NCBI GenBank assembly: GCA_030830105.1
Contig: JAURNP010000151.1
Span: 1-39,256, forward strand
DNA from: Rhodothermales bacterium
GTDB lineage: Bacteria > Bacteroidota > Rhodothermia > Rhodothermales > UBA10348
Length of the DNA: 39,256 bases
Direction: 5' to 3'
The notes below the pieces were generated by a model that was not told the origin of the DNA, did not search any database, and saw only the letters and a list, made by a program, of their open reading frames with translations. Below are positions 10,237 to 20,000 of this stretch, in pieces. Position 1 is the stretch's first letter; each line of letters begins with the position of its first letter. Position numbers and translations under genes: made by a program.

Positions 10237-10270
10237 TTGACCATTGAATTCGACGATGCCGTCGGCGAAC

Positions 10271-11560
10271 TCAGCGCAGCACCTCGATGGTATCGTAGAA
10301 ACCCGGGAAGGAAACGTTGGCGATGGAGGCATCGTGGATCAGCGTTGATCCCGTTGCCGCAAGGCCGGCCACGGCGAAGGCCATGGCGATACGATGATCG
10401 TGGTGTGTCGCAATCTCTGCACCCTTGAGTCCAGTTCCGCCCGTTATGGCCATGCCGTCGTCAAATTCCTCTACATTGGCTCCCATTGCTCGCAATCCTG
10501 ATACAACGGCAGCAATGCGGTCCGACTCCTTATGACGCAGTTCAGCGGCTCCCCTGATTTCGGTCACGCCATCAGCGAACACGCCAGCAACTGCCAAAAT
10601 CGGGATTTCATCAATCAGGTTCGGGATGATCGGACCTTCCACGCGAATACCTGACAGGGGTGCGGACTTGACGATCAGGTCGCCAATTGGCTCGCCACTC
10701 ACATCTCGCTCATTCTCAATGCGAATGCTGGCACCCATGGCGCGAAGAACATCCAGCAATCCGGTTCTCGAAGGGTTCAACCCGACGCGTGGCATACGGA
10801 TGAGAGATCCGTCCAGAATGCTCGCGGCCACCAGCAAGAAAGCAGCCGCCGAAAAATCGCTCGGAATGCTCCACATGCGGGCAAACGGGGCCTGGCCGCC
10901 AACGACGCTGATGATGGATTCGTCACCCATTTCGACGCGACTCAACCCGAGCATTCGCTCCGTGTGGTCGCGGGATGGTTTGGTCTCGATGACAGAGGTC
11001 TCTCCATGGGCATACAGCCCAGCGAGCAGTACGCAGGACTTGACCTGCGCTGAGGCCACCGGGAGTCGGTACGATATGGGAGTCAGGAGGCCTGAATCAG
11101 CCTGAATAGTGAGGGGGGCGTGACCATCTTCTCCATCGATCGCTGCTCCCATCTCGCGAAGTGGATTCATGATGCGGCCCATGGGTCGCACCGACAGGGA
11201 GGCATCTCCAATCAGCGTACTGGCAAACGATTGACCGGCCAGGATACCCGAGAGCAGTCGCATGGTCGTTCCGGAATTCCCACAGTCAAGCGGTGCCTCA
11301 GGTGCCTTCAGTCCGCGAAGACCCTGGCCGTGAACTACCAGTGCATCGTCGACCTGCTCGACTCGAATACCCAGGGCCCGTATGCAGGCGAGGGTAGATT
11401 GGGGGTCCGCAGCAGACGGAAATCCGACAATACGTGACGAACCATCGGAAATAGCTGAAAAGAGGGCGCTGCGATGAGCAATCGACTTGTCAGCGGGCAC
11501 TTCGACCGTGCCTACGAGGGCGTCTGCTGGCAGAATGGTCTGAGTATCGGATGGATTCAT
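10271..11560 (-). CDS. aroA: 3-phosphoshikimate 1-carboxyvinyltransferase (EPSP synthase)
   Basis: VEVPADKSIAHRSALFSA, LDCGNSGTTMRLLSGILAG, PSRDHTERML, DHRIAMAFAVAGL. Confidence 0.95.
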   Translation of the reverse strand: MNPSDTQTILPADALVGTVEVPADKSIAHRSALFSAISDGSSRIVGFPSAADPQSTLACIRALGIRVEQVDDALVVHGQGLRGLKAPEAPLDCGNSGTTMRLLSGILAGQSFASTLIGDASLSVRPMGRIMNPLREMGAAIDGEDGHAPLTIQADSGLLTPISYRLPVASAQVKSCVLLAGLYAHGETSVIETKPSRDHTERMLGLSRVEMGDESIISVVGGQAPFARMWSIPSDFSAAAFLLVAASILDGSLIRMPRVGLNPSRTGLLDVLRAMGASIRIENERDVSGEPIGDLIVKSAPLSGIRVEGPIIPNLIDEIPILAVAGVFADGVTEIRGAAELRHKESDRIAAVVSGLRAMGANVEEFDDGMAITGGTGLKGAEIATHHDHRIAMAFAVAGLAATGSTLIHDASIANVSFPGFYDTIEVLR

Positions 11561-11589
11561 ACGGCCTGTTGCAGTTTTTCGCCTTCCGC

Positions 11590-12642
11590 CTACGCAGAAG
11601 TCCGCCGGATCACGGATTCAGCCTCGGCGAGCATGCGCTTCTTCTCGCCGTGCTCGAGGAATGCATACCGAAATGCGTTCAACACTGCTTCCCGAGTCTG
11701 CGCAGCATCAAGACCGCAGCGAGTATGCGCCAGCCAGATTTCGCCCGTTGTAGTCGTGTGGCTGAAAAGACGGCTGTCGGTGTTGATGGTCACCGCGACA
11801 CCGGCATCGGCCAACTGTTTTAGAGGGTGGCCCTCGTACGACGGAACAACGTGGGTCTGAACGTTACTGGTCGGGCATATTTCGAGCGCGATCTGTCTGT
11901 CCACAACGAAACGAAGCAATTCCGGATCGTCTACCAGGGTTACACCATGACCAATACGGTGAGCCCCGCAGAAAAAGAGCGCCTGTCGGATGGATTCTGG
12001 ACCCCAGGATTCACCTGCATGGACCGTTAGGTTCAATAGCCGATTCCGTGCATGATAGAAGGCATTCAGGTGTTGTTTGGCCGGATTTCCTGCTTCACCA
12101 CCCGCCAGGTCAAATCCGATCACGCCGCGACCCAGATAGCGTTCGGCCAACTCGGCCTGCGCAACTGATGCTTCGACGAAGCGGTCACGTAGGGCGCATA
12201 CTATTACGCCTGAGCGTATGCCGAATTCTGATTCAGCGCGGGCCAGACCATCCAGAACCGCATCCATGACGGCTTCCATGGAGAGGCCGTCGGCGGTATG
12301 CAGCACGGGGCCAAAACGGACCTCGAGCCATCGGACATTCTCTGCCGCGAAATCTGCAGCCATTTCGTAAGCGATGCGCGAGAGAACCTCCTCGGATTGC
12401 ATCAGGCCGATCGTGTATTTGAACCAGGCCAGGTATTCCCACAGGTCGGAGGAATCGTCGACTTTTTTCAGTTCAACCTTCAGGCCGTCAAGGTCTGTGG
12501 CTGGCAGCAAGTCCATGCGGCCCTGCCGGTCGGCCTCTTCCAGCATGGTTTCCAATCGCATCGCACCATCAAGGTGCGAGTGCAGCTCGGCCTTCGGCCA
12601 GCTGTGGATCAGGGATGGGGTCAGTTTTGAGCGGAGTTCCAT
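11590..12642 (-). CDS. add: Adenosine deaminase
   Basis: PKAELHSHLDGAMR, LTVHAGESWGPESIRQAL, RIGHGVTLVDDPELL, EICPTSNVQTHVV, VTINTDSRLF. Confidence 0.92.
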   Translation of the reverse strand: MELRSKLTPSLIHSWPKAELHSHLDGAMRLETMLEEADRQGRMDLLPATDLDGLKVELKKVDDSSDLWEYLAWFKYTIGLMQSEEVLSRIAYEMAADFAAENVRWLEVRFGPVLHTADGLSMEAVMDAVLDGLARAESEFGIRSGVIVCALRDRFVEASVAQAELAERYLGRGVIGFDLAGGEAGNPAKQHLNAFYHARNRLLNLTVHAGESWGPESIRQALFFCGAHRIGHGVTLVDDPELLRFVVDRQIALEICPTSNVQTHVVPSYEGHPLKQLADAGVAVTINTDSRLFSHTTTTGEIWLAHTRCGLDAAQTREAVLNAFRYAFLEHGEKKRMLAEAESVIRRTSA

Positions 12643-12776
12643 CTTTAGAAAATAGGCATCTGCCGAACCGCGCCCTAACCATTTTTGCAGACTCTGGCGG
12701 AGGAACCCGAAATAAGTCGTATCGTTGTGTGATCGCAGACCGAATGCACATCTGACCGACTCTAACCCGCACTGTT

Positions 12777-13040
12777 ATGGGAAGCCTGGGACCTTTCGAA
12801 CTCGTATTAATATTCTTGGCCATTCTGCTCATCTTTGGCGCCAAGCGTATCCCTGAAATCGCTCGAGGGCTGGGCAAGGGAATAAAGGAGTTCAAGTCGG
12901 CTACAAATGAGATCTCCCGCGAGTTGAACGTGAATGAGCCGGCCAACCGGATTCATCCCACGCCACCTCAGCAAGGCCAAACCGCTCCGCGTCAGCCCGA
13001 GCAACAGCCGGATGCCAACGAAGGCGCCCATCCCCAGTAG
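12777..13040 (+). CDS. tatA: Sec-independent protein translocase TatA/E
   Basis: GPFELVLIFLAILLIFGAKRIPEIARGLGKGIKEFKSA, typical TM plus amphipathic helix. Confidence 0.92.
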   Translation: MGSLGPFELVLIFLAILLIFGAKRIPEIARGLGKGIKEFKSATNEISRELNVNEPANRIHPTPPQQGQTAPRQPEQQPDANEGAHPQ

Positions 13041-13278
13041 GCGGTTTCACTCCGGTTAGCAGCCCGGCCTTGATCCCGATACCTCCCCCTCTTTCACTAC
13101 GTGGAGTGGTCGCGCACGATTCCAGGGCGGATCGGTCCAAGCACCTAATTTTCGACAGGTGTTTACACAACCGTGATTGAAGCGGGAGGGCCTCTCCCGT
13201 AAACTCTGGTTTCGGTGCGTTCCAATCCGATCGCACGTTATCGGGCTCGCCCCATCGAATCACCCAACTTCACGGAAC

Positions 13279-14154
13279 ATGGCCATTCTGGTTGATCGCA
13301 ATACCCGCCTTGTTGTTCAGGGCTTTACGGGAAAGGAAGGATCCTTCCACTCCCAGCAGATGATGGAATACGGAACGCCCCTCGTTGCCGGTGTCACACC
13401 GGGCAAGGGAGGCACTTCACATCTGGACCGTCCTGTCTTCAATACCGTGTCAGAGGCCGTGGAGCATGAAGGCGCAAACGCCTCTGTGATTTTCGTTCCG
13501 CCTCCATTCGCTGCTGATGCCGTGCTCGAGGCCGCTGATGCGGGAATCAAGACCATTGTCTGCATCACGGAAGGCATTCCTGTGAAGGACATGATTCCTG
13601 TTTACCGCTACGTGAGAGACAAGGGTGCCGCCCTTGTTGGCCCCAACTGCCCTGGCGTCTTGACTCCTGGACAGGCCAAAGTGGGCATCATGCCAGCCAT
13701 GATCTTCTCAGAAGGTCCGGTCGGTGTCGTTTCCCGTAGTGGAACCCTGACGTACGAAGCAGTTGATCAGCTTACGCGTCAGAATCTGGGTCAATCCACA
13801 GCCGTCGGTATTGGTGGTGATCCAATAATCGGTTCCCGGTTCATCGACGTGCTCAAACGTTTCGAAGCCGACGCTTCCACGGAAGCCGTAGTAATGATTG
13901 GCGAAATCGGTGGAACGGCGGAGGAGGAAGCGGCTGAATACATCAAGGATCACATGTCCAAGCCGGTCTTCGTGTTCATCGCAGGCCAGACGGCGCCTCC
14001 GGGACGTCGCATGGGCCATGCGGGTGCCATCATCTCAGGAGGCAAGGGCACGGCAGAAGACAAATTTGCTGCGCTCGAAGAAGCCGGTGCCGTGATCGTC
14101 AAGAACCCGGCCGCCATCGGGGAAACCGTCAAGGCACACTTCAGCATGGCCTGA
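13279..14154 (+). CDS. sucD: Succinyl-CoA ligase [ADP-forming] subunit alpha (ORF extends to 13177; ATG 13279 preferred)
   Basis: [80 protein letters not shown]. Confidence 0.95.
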   Translation: MAILVDRNTRLVVQGFTGKEGSFHSQQMMEYGTPLVAGVTPGKGGTSHLDRPVFNTVSEAVEHEGANASVIFVPPPFAADAVLEAADAGIKTIVCITEGIPVKDMIPVYRYVRDKGAALVGPNCPGVLTPGQAKVGIMPAMIFSEGPVGVVSRSGTLTYEAVDQLTRQNLGQSTAVGIGGDPIIGSRFIDVLKRFEADASTEAVVMIGEIGGTAEEEAAEYIKDHMSKPVFVFIAGQTAPPGRRMGHAGAIISGGKGTAEDKFAALEEAGAVIVKNPAAIGETVKAHFSMA

Positions 14155-14209
14155 ACGAGGATATCCGAGCAGGGTCCCTCCAGATTCTAGAAGCCAAACC
14201 GATCGACCA

Positions 14210-14803
14210 ATGACGATCGACCAGGTAACATTCGTAAAGGGATCGACCAAGCTCGGTCAGATGCCAGAGGAACCCGTCGCAGAGTTCGCTTTCGTCGGGA
14301 GATCCAATGTGGGCAAGAGCTCGCTGATCAATCGCTTGTTCGAGCGTCGAAACCTTGCGCGGACGTCCTCCACGCCGGGAAAGACTCAGGAGATCAATTT
14401 CTATCTGGTCAACGATTCCTTCCATGTGGTTGACCTCCCTGGATTCGGCTACGCGAAGGTTTCCAAGGTGCAGCGCGCCAAGTGGCAAAAGCTCATCGGA
14501 TCCTATCTCCTGCATCGTCAGCAGCTGGTAGCTGTCTTTCAACTCATCGACTCTCGGCACGAGCCTACCGCGCTCGATAAGGAATTGATGATGCTTATGA
14601 GTGAATCCTCGGCTGAGCACGTGATCCTGCTGACGAAAGGAGACAAGTTGTCTGGCAACCAGCGAAACAAGGCCATCGCCCGGGTGAAGAAAGCGCTGGC
14701 TGCATTGGGTCAGGAAAAGCCCGTCATCCTTACCAGTGCAAATGATGGTCGCGGAAGGGGGGACATCCTCGATTGGATGGACACCTGGTTGACCGCACTT
14801 TGA
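14210..14803 (+). CDS. engB: Ribosome biogenesis GTP-binding protein YsxC/EngB
   Basis: EFAFVGRSNVGKSSLINRL, TSSTPGKTQEINFYLVN, VVDLPGFGYAKVSK, LLTKGDKL. Confidence 0.95.
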   Translation: MTIDQVTFVKGSTKLGQMPEEPVAEFAFVGRSNVGKSSLINRLFERRNLARTSSTPGKTQEINFYLVNDSFHVVDLPGFGYAKVSKVQRAKWQKLIGSYLLHRQQLVAVFQLIDSRHEPTALDKELMMLMSESSAEHVILLTKGDKLSGNQRNKAIARVKKALAALGQEKPVILTSANDGRGRGDILDWMDTWLTAL

Positions 14804-14847
14804 TAACCGGCTACTGACACACCTTTATATATAGCATCACATTTACT

Positions 14848-16443
14848 ATGTCGTATCGCGTTCTTCTGACCGACTCTCTACACCCGGTCTGTTATGAATT
14901 GCTAGAAGCAGCAGGAATGGAGGCGGTTGACGCCTCGAAGTGGGATGATGAGCGCATCACGAATGAGTGTGATGGCTTTGATGCCTGGATCGTCCGAAGT
15001 GGGACGACCATTACGGCTGATTGGATCGAGCAGGCAACGAAACTTAAAGTTGTCGGTCGTGCAGGGGTGGGCGTTGACAATGTGAACCTTGAAGCCGCCA
15101 CAAAGCGCGGCATTCTGGTCCTCAACGCTCCCGCAGGAAATACGCTGTCGACGGCAGAGCACACCATGGCACTCATGATGAGCGTCGTTCGGAACGTTCC
15201 CGGTGCCGTTGCCTCGATGAAAGAAGGTGCCTGGAACCGAAAAGCATTCATGGGAACGGAGCTTTTTGGAAAGACCCTTGGTGTAGTCGGGCTGGGGAAG
15301 ATCGGAAAAGAAGTCGCTTCACGAGCTGCCGCATTCGGCATGGATGTGATTGGAAGTGATCCCATGATGACGAGCGAAGCCGCCGAGCGTATCGGCATCG
15401 AGCTGGTTGATGTGGATACCATCTTCGAACGCGCTGACGTCATCACTTTCCATACTCCGTTGGTTGCCTCGACCCGAGACCTGATAAATGATCAGACAGT
15501 CGCACGCTGCAAAAAGGGCGTGTTTATTCTCAACTGCGCGCGCGGAGGTATCGTAGACGAGGGAGCTCTCTTGCGAGGACTCGAGTCGGGTCAGGTGGGT
15601 GGTGCCGGGATGGATGTCTACTCGAGCGAGCCACCGCCGAACTCACTTCGTCCGCTCATCGATCATCCGGCCGTGGTATGTACACCACATATCGCAGCCT
15701 CGACGGAGGAAGCTCAGGAGAAAGTTGCCCGTCAGGTGACGGATCAAGTTATTCGGGCGCTGACCTCCGAGCCGGTGCTGACGGCTGTGAATGCAATGGC
15801 CGTCAGACTGGCTGCGAAGTCCGAGGTCAAGCCCTACCTGTCCCTTGCAGAGCACCTCGGTAGTGCAACGGGTCAATTGGCTCCGGGGCGCTGTTCCAGT
15901 ATCAAGGTGCGTTGTCACGGCGAAGTGCCCCGCAAATACATGGACGTGATCCAGGTTGCCGCGCTGAAAGGATATCTGCAGTCGGGCTGGAGTGATCCGG
16001 TCAACCTGGTCAATGCTCCGGTTATCGCTGAAGAGGCCGGTATCGCGGTGGACGTCGAGACGTTCCACGCAGAGACCAGTCATACAAATCTGGTGGAACT
16101 ACAGCTGCAAACCGAGGCTGGAGCATTCACCATGGCAGGAACCCTGTTTGGCGACCGAGAAGGCCGCGTGGTATCTATTGATGGGTATGCCCTCGAACTA
16201 CCGCTACACGGGCGAATGTTGCTCTATCGTAATCAGGACCGTCCAGGGATGCTTGCTGCCGTGGGTTCGTTGCTTGCGGAGAAGTCAGTCAACATTGGTA
16301 GCATGGCGCTGGGACGCAATGAACCTGGGTCTGAGGCGCTGACGGTCATTGCCGTGGATGAGCCTATTCCAGCCGATACGCTGGAAGCCGTCTCGAACCT
16401 GGACGGGGTCCATCGGGTGAGCATGCTCGAATTCATGCCTTGA
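14848..16443 (+). CDS. serA: D-3-phosphoglycerate dehydrogenase (long form with ASB and ACT domains)
   Basis: GRAGVGVDNVNLEAATKRGILVLNAPAGNTLSTAEHT, LGVVGLGKIGKEVASRA, NCARGGIVDEGAL, C-terminal ACT region RPGMLAAVGSLLAEKSVNIGSMALGR. Confidence 0.95.
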   Translation: MSYRVLLTDSLHPVCYELLEAAGMEAVDASKWDDERITNECDGFDAWIVRSGTTITADWIEQATKLKVVGRAGVGVDNVNLEAATKRGILVLNAPAGNTLSTAEHTMALMMSVVRNVPGAVASMKEGAWNRKAFMGTELFGKTLGVVGLGKIGKEVASRAAAFGMDVIGSDPMMTSEAAERIGIELVDVDTIFERADVITFHTPLVASTRDLINDQTVARCKKGVFILNCARGGIVDEGALLRGLESGQVGGAGMDVYSSEPPPNSLRPLIDHPAVVCTPHIAASTEEAQEKVARQVTDQVIRALTSEPVLTAVNAMAVRLAAKSEVKPYLSLAEHLGSATGQLAPGRCSSIKVRCHGEVPRKYMDVIQVAALKGYLQSGWSDPVNLVNAPVIAEEAGIAVDVETFHAETSHTNLVELQLQTEAGAFTMAGTLFGDREGRVVSIDGYALELPLHGRMLLYRNQDRPGMLAAVGSLLAEKSVNIGSMALGRNEPGSEALTVIAVDEPIPADTLEAVSNLDGVHRVSMLEFMP

Positions 16444-16547
16444 ATTCGTTTCAACGCATGCGTACGCTTGTCATCAGATGATTTCCCGAACATAAAGGAG
16501 CCATTCCCGGGGGTCAGCATGTGCAAAACTCATGGGCTCACCACGGC

Positions 16548-16576
16548 TTGACAAACGGAATACGTCCCTCTATATT
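16548..16576 (+). promoter_or_regulatory. Sigma70-like promoter upstream of the TonB receptor leader
   Basis: TTGACA (16548-16553), 17-bp spacer, TATATT (16571-16576). Confidence 0.55.
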
Positions 16577-16680
16577 CGGTAATCGTTTCGGAAACACGGA
16601 TTGTTCAACCAGGAAAGGACCGCTTTTGGAACTTCGTTACAGCATTTCAACCACCACCTTTCAAGCGAAACCTGAAATCT

Positions 16681-17044
16681 GTCGCGAGCGCCCAGCGCGC
16701 GCGACTGCGCCTGTTGGAGCTGTGAAGTCGATTTCGTGGGCATACACTAGTATGCAGGACGTCAACCAGATCCGGTCCCCCCGGGCTGTACAATCCCATC
16801 CGACCCATTTTTTCGTGCTTGGCACGGGAAACGCTGAAAGCGCGCGTGGCGCGCTCGATGCAAAACTGCCGACAGCATGACGGAGTCATCCCGACTGCTT
16901 GAAGCGAATTGTTCGATGCAGATTTGCATTATGCAAACCACACGTGCGAAGCACGACACCATTGCAAGGATGGCCTTGCAAACGACTGTTGCAGGTTCTT
17001 CCTGCAAGCAAACATGCGCTCATTCCGATGTGGGAATGACGCGC
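16681..17044 (+). repeat. Array of about 10 consecutive stem-loops in the 5' leader of the TonB receptor gene
   Basis: Stems read directly: 16681-16705 (GTCGCG/CGCGAC plus inner GCG/CGC), 16740-16755 (GCATAC/GTATGC), 16814-16826 (CGTGC/GCACG), 16839-16855 (AGCGCG/CGCGCT), 16877-16889 (ATGAC/GTCAT), 16923-16937 (TTTGCA/TGCAAA), 16943-16955 (CGTGC/GCACG), 16962-16981 (TTGCAAGG/CCTTGCAA), 16989-17007 (TTGCAGG/CCTGCAA), 17016-17044 (TCATTCC/GGAATGA plus GCGC/GCGC across a bulge). Confidence 0.75.
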
Positions 17045-17076
17045 AGCACTTATTAAGCCACACATCAATTCACTAG

Positions 17077-17082
17077 AGGAGG
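17077..17082 (+). promoter_or_regulatory. Shine-Dalgarno for the TonB receptor
   Basis: AGGAGG 6 nt upstream of ATG 17089. Confidence 0.7.
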
Positions 17083-17088
17083 TAGCTT

Positions 17089-20000
17089 ATGTTACGTAAA
17101 TGGGGCATGATTGTACTCATGCTGCTAGCTACTCCGGCACTGGTTCTCGCCCAGAATACGGGTAAGATCTCCGGGGTAGTGACCGACGCGGATACGGGTG
17201 ATACCATCCCGGGCGCGCAGGTCGTAGTAGTAGGTACAACGCTCGGTGCCATTACGGACGTCGATGGGAATTACTTCATCATCGGTGTTCCGGTCGGCGA
17301 GCATGACGTAGAAGCTCGATTCGTCGGTTACCAAGCTCAAACCATTTCAGGGGTGCAGATTTCTTCGGGTTACACCGCGGAACTCAACTTTTCACTCCGG
17401 GAAGGCGTTGAGCTTGGCGAAATCATCGTTGAATACGAACGTCCGCTGATTCAGAAGGACGCCGTTGGTGTTCCTAAGATCGTCGACGCAGAAGAGATCG
17501 TGAACCTTCCGGTTCGCGGTGCAGCAGCAGTAGCCTCGATTCAGGCTGGTGTTGTTTCTGAAGAAGGCTCTGGGACGCTTAACGTCCGAGGTGGCCGAGG
17601 CAGCGAAGTCACGTATTACATTGACGGTGTGAAGGTTGTCGGTACCGCGGCCCTTCCTCAGTCCGCCGTGCAGGAGCAGGAGATGATTATTGGTAACATC
17701 TCAGCTCGCTACGGCGACGCCATGTCTGGCATCATCAGTATCACAACCAAGTCCGGTTCCCCGAATTTCTTCGGTTCGGTCGAGGGTGTGACTTCTGAAT
17801 CTCTCGATGATTTTGGATATAACCTGGCCTCTCTGGCCATCGGTGGTCCACTCCTGGGAGAAAGTGTCAATTTCTTCTTTGCAGCTGAGTATTTGGATCA
17901 GGCAGACAGCGGTCCACGTGCTGCAGGTCAGCTTCGCGTCTCTGACGCAACGCTAGACGCTCTGCGTACTGCTCCAACGTCTCTCATGGCAATGGACGGC
18001 GACGGAAATCAGGTTCTGATTCCTGTCCCTGCGTCATTGGGCGAAGCCACAATGCCTGTGGATCGCTTTGGTGACATTGCAGTCGGTGCTGATAACACAA
18101 TTACGGCAAGTGACGGAACGGTCATCAACGTCCCAGCAGGCGTTGTTGCTTCTTCTATCCAGCCTGATATGGTTCTCAGCTCTGATTACCTGCCTGAGTC
18201 TGCATTCTCTGTTGACAAAGCCAAGCGGCAGAACAACTACAACCGCCTGGCCCTCAACGGTAACCTGAACTTCAACGTCATGGACAACATCCGCATGCGT
18301 GTGGGTGCTCGCTACGTGACGAGTGAAAATCAGGGAATGTCGACGTTTGCAGTGTTCTCTCCAGAGGATGCTAGCGTTTCGACGAATCGCGACATGCAGT
18401 TCTTTACGACATGGACGCACTACCTGTCGAATTCAACGTTCTACCAGCTACAGTTCGACTACACGGATCGTACTGGCGACGGCTGTGATGAGCGGTTCGA
18501 TTGCTCCATCCAGAGTGCCCTGTACCAGGGTGACATCAGCCAGGATGCATGGGCAACCACTCGTGGTTACAAGAACCTCTCGTTCACGAGCGTAGAGGTA
18601 CCTTACACCGACGATCATGGTACGCCTGGCGATCCTTCGGATGACACGCAGGAAGTAGCAACGGTCAATGCACCTACCTACAGCTATCGCTGGCAGGATG
18701 GTCGTTTCCCAACATCGGAAACGGCTGCTCGCATGATCTTTACGGCAGGTGGTAACGGACCAAACGGTTACAGCGAGTTCCACAACTCGCAGGTACGCTT
18801 CCAGGCTACGGCAACGACTCAGGTTGGTCTCCACCAGCTCGAGTTCGGTGGCGAGTTTGAGCAGCAGACGCGTCGTAACTACGGTATCAGCGGATACTCG
18901 CTGCATCGTTTCGTCGATGACACGTCCACGGATCCGTATTCACCAGGCCCAGAGGGCGTTTCCAACGAAAACCTGGACGAAGCTGTTACCAGTTTTGACC
19001 AGCTGTCGTGGGAGCAGCTTGAAGGCGTTACTGGCTACACCGGTTACAACTTCCGCGGCTCGGAAGCCGATACGGAAAACCTGGATGCCTACGTAAATGA
19101 CATCGGTGGCGACGAAGCTTACAATGTGGCTCCGCACAAGCCGATCTACTACGGTGGATATCTTCAGGACAAAATCGAATTCCGCGATATCGTTCTGAAC
19201 GCTGGCGTTCGTATTGACGTTTTCGACAACAATACCCGTACGCTTTTCGATCGGTACTCACGTCTTCCGCTCGAGCGGATCTCTGACGTTGGCGGTACCC
19301 ATCCTAGCACCATCGGATCCGACTTCGTGCCTTACTACAACGGTGGCAATATCCAAGGATATCGCGATCGTGATGGTAACTGGTACGACAATAGCGGTAA
19401 CCAGGTACCTGGTGGAGACATCCTCCTGACGGGTGCTAAGCCGGTTTCGAAAAGCGGTAAGGTCACCGAAGAGTCCTTCGTGGACTATGAGCCTCAGGTA
19501 ACGATCATGCCACGTATTGGTGTTTCGTTCCCTGTTACGGACCAGGCGCTCTTCTTTGCTCGCTACGGTTCAGTGGCCCAGCGTCCTTCTTCCAACTCGT
19601 TCACGTCGCTTGATGGTATGTCTCGTTCTACGGGTCGTATCAGCAACAACGCTCTCGAGCCAGAGCGGACAACCGAATATGAAATCGGTTTCCGTCAGCG
19701 CCTGACGACGCGTTCGGCACTCACGCTCTCCGGGTTCTTCCGTCAGATCGAGAACCTGATCCAGTTGGACGACCTTCGTGAAGCATTCCCTCAGGGATAC
19801 TCCACGTACGGTAACAAGGACTTCGGTACGGTTAAAGGATTCGAACTCGACTTTGACCTTCGTCGCACGAACAACGTCGCAGCGAAAGTCAACTACACGA
19901 TGTCATTCGCTGCAGGTACGGGTTCCAACGCGTCCTCAACGAGCCTGATCGTGTGGATCGATGAGACTCCTCCGAACTTCATTTCACCTCTGGACTTTGA

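Noticed and set aside
16521-16880. 119-aa ORF (and opposite-strand ORFs at 16647-16889, 16762-17007) in the leader region
   Set aside because: No recognisable domain or convincing SD, low-complexity translation, and they overlap the hairpin array; probably spurious.
16577-17076. Possible cobalamin or other classical riboswitch upstream of the TonB receptor
   Set aside because: I could not find a B12-box-like GCCACTG or the conserved core segments; the structure is a row of small hairpins rather than a known aptamer. An Rfam scan would settle it.
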